DNA of 64,000 bases, taken from positions 558,001 through 622,000 of the forward strand of contig AP025179.1 of assembly GCA_021654635.1 (NCBI GenBank), read 5' to 3'. A program made the translations under genes and the position numbers. Source of the stretch: Mycobacterium kiyosense. Its GTDB lineage: Bacteria > Actinomycetota > Actinomycetes > Mycobacteriales > Mycobacteriaceae. Positions 59,892 to 64,000 of the stretch are shown here, piece after piece (position 1 is the stretch's first letter; each line of letters starts with the position of its first letter). Under the pieces are notes generated by a model, which searched no databases, was not told where the DNA came from, and was given only the letters and a program-made list of their open reading frames with translations.

Positions 59892-60773
59892 ATGCCACAG
59901 ATGGACCGTCGCCAAATGATCATGATGGCGGGTTTCGGCGCACTGGCAGCCGCGATCCCGGCGCCGCTGGCGGGGGCCAGCCCGTCCCGACCGGCCGCGC
60001 CTTCCGGCCCAGCCCCAGTGCCGGCCGCCCCGGCCGCGGGCGCCGCGGGGTCGTTCCTATGGCATGACGAGTTCGACGGGCCGGCCGGCTCGGCGCCCGA
60101 TCCGTCGAAGTGGGCGATCTCCAATTTCCGGACACCGATCCGCAATCCGGTCGACTTCGACCAACCGCAGTTCTGGGGCCAGTACCGGGACAGCCGCCAG
60201 AACGTCTTCCTGGACGGCAACTCAAACCTGGTGCTGCGCGCCACCCGGGATCACAGCGGCACCTTCGGCGGTCTGGTACACGGCCTGTGGCGTGGCGGTG
60301 TCGGGACCACCTGGGAAGCCCGGATCAAGTTCAACTGCCTCGGCCCCGGCATGTGGCCCGCGTGGTGGCTGTCCAACGACGACCCCGGCCGCAGTGGCGA
60401 AATCGACCTCATCGAGTGGTACGGCAACGGCACCTGGCCGTCGGGCACCACGGTGCACGCCAACCCGGACGGCACCGCGTTCGAGACCCACCCGATCGGC
60501 GTGGACGGTAACTGGCACAACTGGCGGGTCCGCTGGGACGTCACCGGGATGTACTTCTGGGTCGACTACGCCGACGGCGCAGCCCCGTACTTCTCGGTGC
60601 CGGCGACCGGGATCGAGAACCTGGACGAGCCGATCCGGGAGTGGCCGTTCAACGACCCCGACTACACCGTCTTCCCGGTCCTGAACCTGGCGGTCGGCGG
60701 GTCCGGCGGCGGTGACCCGGCCGCCGGCAGTTACCCGATGGACATGCTGGTCGACTGGGTGCGCGTCTTCTAG
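59892..60773 (+). CDS. Secreted GH16 beta-1,3-glucanase (Rv0315 type)
   Basis: 293 residues. The N-terminus MPQMDRRQMIMMAGFGALAAAIPAP is a twin-arginine-like signal, followed by an Ala/Pro spacer and a GH16 laminarinase domain (FLWHDEFDGPAGSAPDPSKWAISN). Catalytic E170-I-D172-L-I-E175 (SGEIDLIEWYGNG) and substrate-cleft MWPAWWLSNDD. Hydrolyses beta-1,3-glucans outside the cell; length equals Rv0315 (about 294). Its stop codon lies in the first copy of a 21-base tandem duplication. Confidence 0.94.
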   Translation: MPQMDRRQMIMMAGFGALAAAIPAPLAGASPSRPAAPSGPAPVPAAPAAGAAGSFLWHDEFDGPAGSAPDPSKWAISNFRTPIRNPVDFDQPQFWGQYRDSRQNVFLDGNSNLVLRATRDHSGTFGGLVHGLWRGGVGTTWEARIKFNCLGPGMWPAWWLSNDDPGRSGEIDLIEWYGNGTWPSGTTVHANPDGTAFETHPIGVDGNWHNWRVRWDVTGMYFWVDYADGAAPYFSVPATGIENLDEPIREWPFNDPDYTVFPVLNLAVGGSGGGDPAAGSYPMDMLVDWVRVF

Positions 60774-60806
60774 TTCGTCAGGTACGTCTTCTAGTTCGTC
60801 AGGTAC
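60765..60806. repeat. Exact 21-base tandem duplication holding two stop codons
   Basis: The same 21 bases (GTCTTCTAGTTCG...) occur at 60765-60785 and 60786-60806. The CTAG in copy 1 gives the glucanase stop on the plus strand; the CTAG in copy 2 gives the stop of the small secreted gene on the minus strand. Confidence 0.95.
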
Positions 60807-61021
60807 AGATACCACAGACCGTCGGAACCCTGACGGCAGTCGAAGTGGGTGTAGGCGCCGTCGTTGTGCGTGATCTCGACGTGCGGTCCGTCCACCTGGC
60901 AGGCCGCCTGCGTCGCATAACTGCCTTCCACCTGCACTTCGTCGGCGTTGGCCAGGCCGACCGCGGTGGTCATCAACCCGCCGGCTGCCAAGAGTATGCC
61001 GGCGGCGACAACGGTTCTCAT
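60791..61021 (-). CDS. Small secreted protein of unknown function
   Basis: 76 residues, MRTVVAAGILLAAGGLMTTAVGLANADEVQVEG: a signal peptide with cleavage after ANA. The mature part of about 50 residues has two Cys (AACQVDGPHVEITHNDGAYTHFDCRQ) that could pair, and ends LWYLYLTN. GGAGGGGAG lies 7 bases before the ATG. The family is common in mycobacteria, to my knowledge without assigned function. Convergent with the glucanase. Confidence 0.8.
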   Translation of the reverse strand: MRTVVAAGILLAAGGLMTTAVGLANADEVQVEGSYATQAACQVDGPHVEITHNDGAYTHFDCRQGSDGLWYLYLTN

Positions 61022-61118
61022 CGCTGATCTCCCCTCCCTGATCTTGCAGTGCTGAATAGCCCGCGGCGGCCGCGCCGAAACCCTGGGCATCAGTCATGCT
61101 CGAACATATGATCGATCA

Positions 61119-61433
61119 ATGGGACGGCTGGCGTCGATCGGTTACAACGGACAACCGCTACGCGGCCCGTTCCGCGTGGTTCGTCCGCCGGTCCCGGTTC
61201 TGGTCGACCTGACGGTGCTGTTCCCGCGTGAGCCACACCGCTCGGGCCGCTACCACCCCAACGGACTGCAGCTGCACAAGGTGGTCGAGGGCACACTGAG
61301 CTGCTGGGGCATCTGCGAGCAGGGCGACTGGTGGGGGCTGGTGACCTATCCGGTGGAGTTCGGGGCCAGGCGGAAGTCCGTCACCCACTGGGTGCCGGCC
61401 TGGACGTTGCGCCGCAAAGCCGATCCGCCGTGA
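61119..61433 (+). CDS. Hypothetical protein, 104 residues
   Basis: MGRLASIGYNGQPLRGPFRVVRPPVPVLVDLTVLF. Tryptophan-rich second half (LSCWGICEQGDWWGLVTYPVEFGARRKSVTHWVPAWTLRRK) that looks like a compact beta domain. No signal or membrane segment. I do not recognise it. Codon use and clean spacing between neighbours support it as a gene; no convincing ribosome site is seen. Confidence 0.6.
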   Translation: MGRLASIGYNGQPLRGPFRVVRPPVPVLVDLTVLFPREPHRSGRYHPNGLQLHKVVEGTLSCWGICEQGDWWGLVTYPVEFGARRKSVTHWVPAWTLRRKADPP

Positions 61434-61452
61434 ATCGGCATACAGTCGTCTC

Positions 61453-62076
61453 GTGCCCCACGAGGCCATGACGGAGTTTCTGGTCACGACGACGGTCCAC
61501 GTGCCCGACGGCACCGCCCCGCAGCAGGTCGCCGAGTTGCGGGCGCGCCAGGCCGCGACCGCACACCGGCTCGCGACGGACGGACATCTGCTGCGGTTGT
61601 GGCGCCCACCCGGTCAATGGCGCACGATCGCGTTGTGCTGCGCCGAGGGTGAGGATCAGCTCGAGCGGTTGCTGTCCGCGATGCCGCTGCGGATCTGGGG
61701 GACCGACGAGATCACCGCGCTGGGCGTCCAGCCCGACGATCCGGCCGTTACGGGCGTGGTCGGACGGCCGGGCAAGGGCCCGGAATTTCTGGTCACGACG
61801 ACGGTCACGGTGCCCTCGGACACCCCGGCATCCGCCGTGGAGCACGAGTACGCCCGGGCGCCCGGCCGGGCGCGCGAGCTGGCCGAGCGGGGACATCTGG
61901 TGCGGCAGTGGGCCCTTCCCGTGGGGCCGGACGGTCCCCGGACGCTCGGTCTGTGGCGGGCGCGCGACCCCGGCGAGCTGATGGCCATCCTCGAATCGCT
62001 ACCTCTGTCGGGCTGGATGACGATCGAAACGACGCCGCTGAGCCCCCATCCCGACGACCCGATCCGGCTGCGCTGA
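61453..62076 (+). CDS. Tandem muconolactone-isomerase-like (YciI/MIase fold) protein
   Basis: 207 residues. Two related ferredoxin-like domains of about 95 residues. Each opens with FLVTTTVxVPxxT (residues 8 and 115) and contains ELAxxGHLxRxW plus LxSLPLSGW/LSAMPLRIW. Muconolactone isomerases are single-domain decamers, so this is a duplicated and fused form. Start GTG 61453 is used; ATG 61468 is an alternative. Activity unknown. Confidence 0.8.
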   Translation: MPHEAMTEFLVTTTVHVPDGTAPQQVAELRARQAATAHRLATDGHLLRLWRPPGQWRTIALCCAEGEDQLERLLSAMPLRIWGTDEITALGVQPDDPAVTGVVGRPGKGPEFLVTTTVTVPSDTPASAVEHEYARAPGRARELAERGHLVRQWALPVGPDGPRTLGLWRARDPGELMAILESLPLSGWMTIETTPLSPHPDDPIRLR

Positions 62077-62107
62077 CCGCCGCGGGCCGCCGGTTAAGGT
62101 TGGGCTG

Positions 62108-63598
62108 ATGAACCGGCGGCCCGTGCGACCACTGCGCAGCATCAGACAGATCACCCGCGGGCTGGGTGCCCTCGACCGCGAGTTGTTCGAGGTGGTCGCC
62201 GAGTCGCCCACCCCGCTGCTCGACAAGGTGATGCCCCCGTTGACCCGGGCGGCCGACCACTCCAAGCTGTGGTTCGGCATCGCCGCGGTGCTGCTGGCGT
62301 CGGGTAAGCACTCCGCGCAGCGGGGCGCCGTCCGCGGTGTGCTGTCGCTCGGCGTCACCAGCTTGTTCGCCAATCAGGTCGCCAAGCGGATCCGCACTCG
62401 CCAGCGTCCGCTCTACGACTCGGTGCCGCTGGTCCGGCGGGCCCGCCGCCGGCCCACCTCCAACTCGCTGCCGTCCGGGCACTCGGCCAGCGCCGCCGCG
62501 TTCGCGATCGGGGTGGGGCTGGAGAACCCGCCACTGGGGTTCGGGCTGTCGCTGCTGGCCGCTCTGGTCGGGATATCGCGGGTGGCAACCGGTGCGCACT
62601 ATCCGGGCGACGTGTTGGCCGGGTTCAGCATCGGCGCCGGCATCGCCGTGCTGGGTGGCCGCTTGGTGCCGCCGATCGTGGAGACCTCGCTGCCCAAAAC
62701 CGAACCGCTTCGGGTGGATACGCCGCAGCGGCCCGACGGTTCGGGTGTGGTCCTGGTGGTGAACCCGGCGTCGGGCAGCGGCACCGGGGCCCGGGTCATC
62801 GAGCAGGTGCGGGCCGAGTTGCCGGCGGCCGAGATCGTGGAATTGCAGGCCAGTGACGACGCGACCGAGGTGCTGCGCCGGGCCGCGGAGCGCGCCGAAG
62901 TACTCGGGGTCGGCGGCGGCGACGGCACCGTGTCCGCGGCGGCCGCGGTCGCCGTCGAGGCGGGCCTGCCGCTGGCCGTCTTTCCCGCCGGCACGTTCAA
63001 CCACTTCGCCAAGGACCTCGGTTGCGACACCGTGGCCAAGACGGTGCAGGCGATCCGGCGCGGCAGTGTGGCGTGCGTGGACCTGTTGTGCCTCAACGAC
63101 AGTCAGATGGTGGTCAACACCGCGAGCATCGGTGCGTACCCGGCGTTCGTGCGGCGCCGGGAGAAGCTGGAGAAGCGCATCGGCAAGCCGCTGGCCGGGT
63201 TCTACGCGATGCTGCGCACGCTGCGCAACGAGCGGCCGGTCCGCATCCGCTACGACAACAAGACGCTGCAGACGTCGTTGTTCTTCGTGGGCAATTCCCT
63301 TTATCTGCCAACGGGATTCGCGCCGGCTCGGCGCACCCGGATGGACGACGGCCTGATCGACGTGCGGATCCTGGAAACGGGCCGTCGGCTGGCGCGAACC
63401 AGGATCATCGCCGCGCTGGCATTCGGGCGGCTGCTGCGCAGCCCGCTCTACCACGAGATGCAGGTGCCGGAGTTCAGCTTCACCGCGGTGGACGGTCCCA
63501 CCGTCATAGCCCACGACGGGGAGGTGGGCGAGGAGTACACCGAGGCCACCTTTATGTCGAAGTATCGGGTGCTACCGGTGTTTCGGCCGCTGCGTTGA
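62108..63598 (+). CDS. PAP2 phosphatase fused to diacylglycerol/sphingosine kinase-like domain
   Basis: 496 residues. Residues about 1-200: PAP2 membrane phosphatase with KRIRTRQRP, SNSLPSGHSASAAAFA and RVATGAHYPGDVLAGF. Residues about 215-496: lipid-kinase catalytic domain with VVLVVNPASGSGTGARV, the nucleotide loop LGVGGGDGTVSAAAAVA and FPAGTFNHFAKDLG. Both halves keep their motifs. Such a protein could dephosphorylate one lipid and phosphorylate another, or recycle diacylglycerol and phosphatidate or polyprenyl carriers; this is inference. Convergent with the AraC gene, overlapping by 47 bases. Confidence 0.88.
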   Translation: MNRRPVRPLRSIRQITRGLGALDRELFEVVAESPTPLLDKVMPPLTRAADHSKLWFGIAAVLLASGKHSAQRGAVRGVLSLGVTSLFANQVAKRIRTRQRPLYDSVPLVRRARRRPTSNSLPSGHSASAAAFAIGVGLENPPLGFGLSLLAALVGISRVATGAHYPGDVLAGFSIGAGIAVLGGRLVPPIVETSLPKTEPLRVDTPQRPDGSGVVLVVNPASGSGTGARVIEQVRAELPAAEIVELQASDDATEVLRRAAERAEVLGVGGGDGTVSAAAAVAVEAGLPLAVFPAGTFNHFAKDLGCDTVAKTVQAIRRGSVACVDLLCLNDSQMVVNTASIGAYPAFVRRREKLEKRIGKPLAGFYAMLRTLRNERPVRIRYDNKTLQTSLFFVGNSLYLPTGFAPARRTRMDDGLIDVRILETGRRLARTRIIAALAFGRLLRSPLYHEMQVPEFSFTAVDGPTVIAHDGEVGEEYTEATFMSKYRVLPVFRPLR

Positions 63599-64000
63599 GC
63601 GTTGAGCCGCAAGGGAACTCGCTTCCGTGCCGACGGTACGCCGACGGCGGCCGGCCCCAGGCGCCCCGGAAGGCGCGGGTGAACGAGCTGGCGCTGTCGA
63701 ACCCGACCCGGGTTGCGACCTGCAGCACGCTCAACTCGGGATCGGCGAGCAGCGCGGCGGCTCGCATCAGGCGTGCTTGCCGGGTGTAGTCGCGCCAGGT
63801 CATGCCCAGCTCGCGGCTGCACAACCGGCGCAACGAGCGGGGGGACATGCCGGCCTGCCGGGCCGCCTCCTCGATGGTGATGTCGGACAACGCATTACGC
63901 GTGTGTCTGAGTGCCGCGCCAAGTTGCGGGTGCGCGGTGGTGGGCAGGCTGAACGGGCTGCGCGTTTCCAGCAGTTCGGTGAGAAGTTCGGCGAAGCAGT
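63552..64000 (-). CDS. AraC-family transcription regulator, partial (5' end beyond window)
   Basis: Open to the right edge (FAELLTELLETRSPFSLPTTAHPQLGAALRHTRNALSDITIEEAARQAGMSPRSLRRLC). The C-terminal double helix-turn-helix is complete: ITIEEAARQAGMSPRSLRRLCSRELGMTW and LSVLQVATRVGFDSASSFTRAFRGAWGRPPSAYRR. The N-terminal cupin-type ligand part lies outside. The 3' end overlaps the lipid-kinase gene on the other strand. Confidence 0.9.
   Translation of the reverse strand, partial: CFAELLTELLETRSPFSLPTTAHPQLGAALRHTRNALSDITIEEAARQAGMSPRSLRRLCSRELGMTWRDYTRQARLMRAAALLADPELSVLQVATRVGFDSASSFTRAFRGAWGRPPSAYRRHGSEFPCGSTLNAAAETPVAPDTST

Overview
The window is a piece of a slow-growing-type Mycobacterium chromosome. 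Base composition is very GC-rich, it carries PE, PPE and PE_PGRS genes, and it contains a complete ESX-3 type VII secretion locus. Gene order follows the Mycobacterium tuberculosis H37Rv interval from about Rv0247c to Rv0315. Rv numbers here are recalled from memory, not searched. The species is not M. tuberculosis. Expected neighbours such as cobU/cobQ1/PPE2, oplA, narU, Rv0277c-Rv0279c, Rv0295c, Rv0297-Rv0305 and Rv0311 are missing, and several genes are extra. No tRNA, rRNA, insertion sequence or CRISPR array was seen.

Layout. Positions 1-3747 (minus) hold the succinate dehydrogenase operon Sdh1 (membrane anchor, flavoprotein, iron-sulfur subunit cut by the left edge) and a small conserved gene. 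Positions 3873-13643 are a stress, nitrite and siroheme block: a small heat-shock protein under a HAIR/HspR-like operator, nirB-nirD, an orphan TetR C-terminal domain, a CbiX-type chelatase, the HemD-winged-helix regulator NnaR, an inserted PE_PGRS gene, and narK3. Positions 13788-18302 (minus) hold aac(2'), 5-oxoprolinase subunits C and B, a FecB2-like lipoprotein and a stand-alone LigD-type primase-polymerase. Positions 18371-28218 are a lipid-metabolism and regulator region (fadD2, fadE6, hydrolase, two TetR repressors, a VOC protein, a DUF2236 protein) with a small AT-rich island at 20545-20879.

Positions 28291-47592 are the ESX-3 locus. A Zur box precedes a histidine-rich PPE, a methyltransferase and a second PPE. 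A Zur box plus an IdeR-like box then precede eccA3-eccB3-eccC3-PE5-PPE4-esxG-esxH-espG3-eccD3-mycP3-eccE3, with many 4-base start/stop overlaps. This system exports EsxG/EsxH and PE/PPE partners and serves iron and zinc homeostasis. Positions 47615-53827 hold a hydrolase, trans-aconitate methyltransferase, sulfatase, BluB-like reductase, PAP2 phosphatase and an L,D-transpeptidase-like secreted protein. Positions 54569-58671 hold two adjacent membrane proteins that look like degenerate HSP70/actin-fold ATPases with proline-rich outer tails, plus a small partner; this is the most intriguing little-described module here. The right end has an MDR reductase, a GH16 glucanase, small proteins, a PAP2-diacylglycerol-kinase fusion and a partial AraC regulator.

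A caution for every reader: at least 14 genes carry single-base gains or losses, nearly all in short G or C runs, and correcting them restores the known family lengths. I read these as sequencing or assembly errors and give the corrected gene spans, while stating where each frame breaks.
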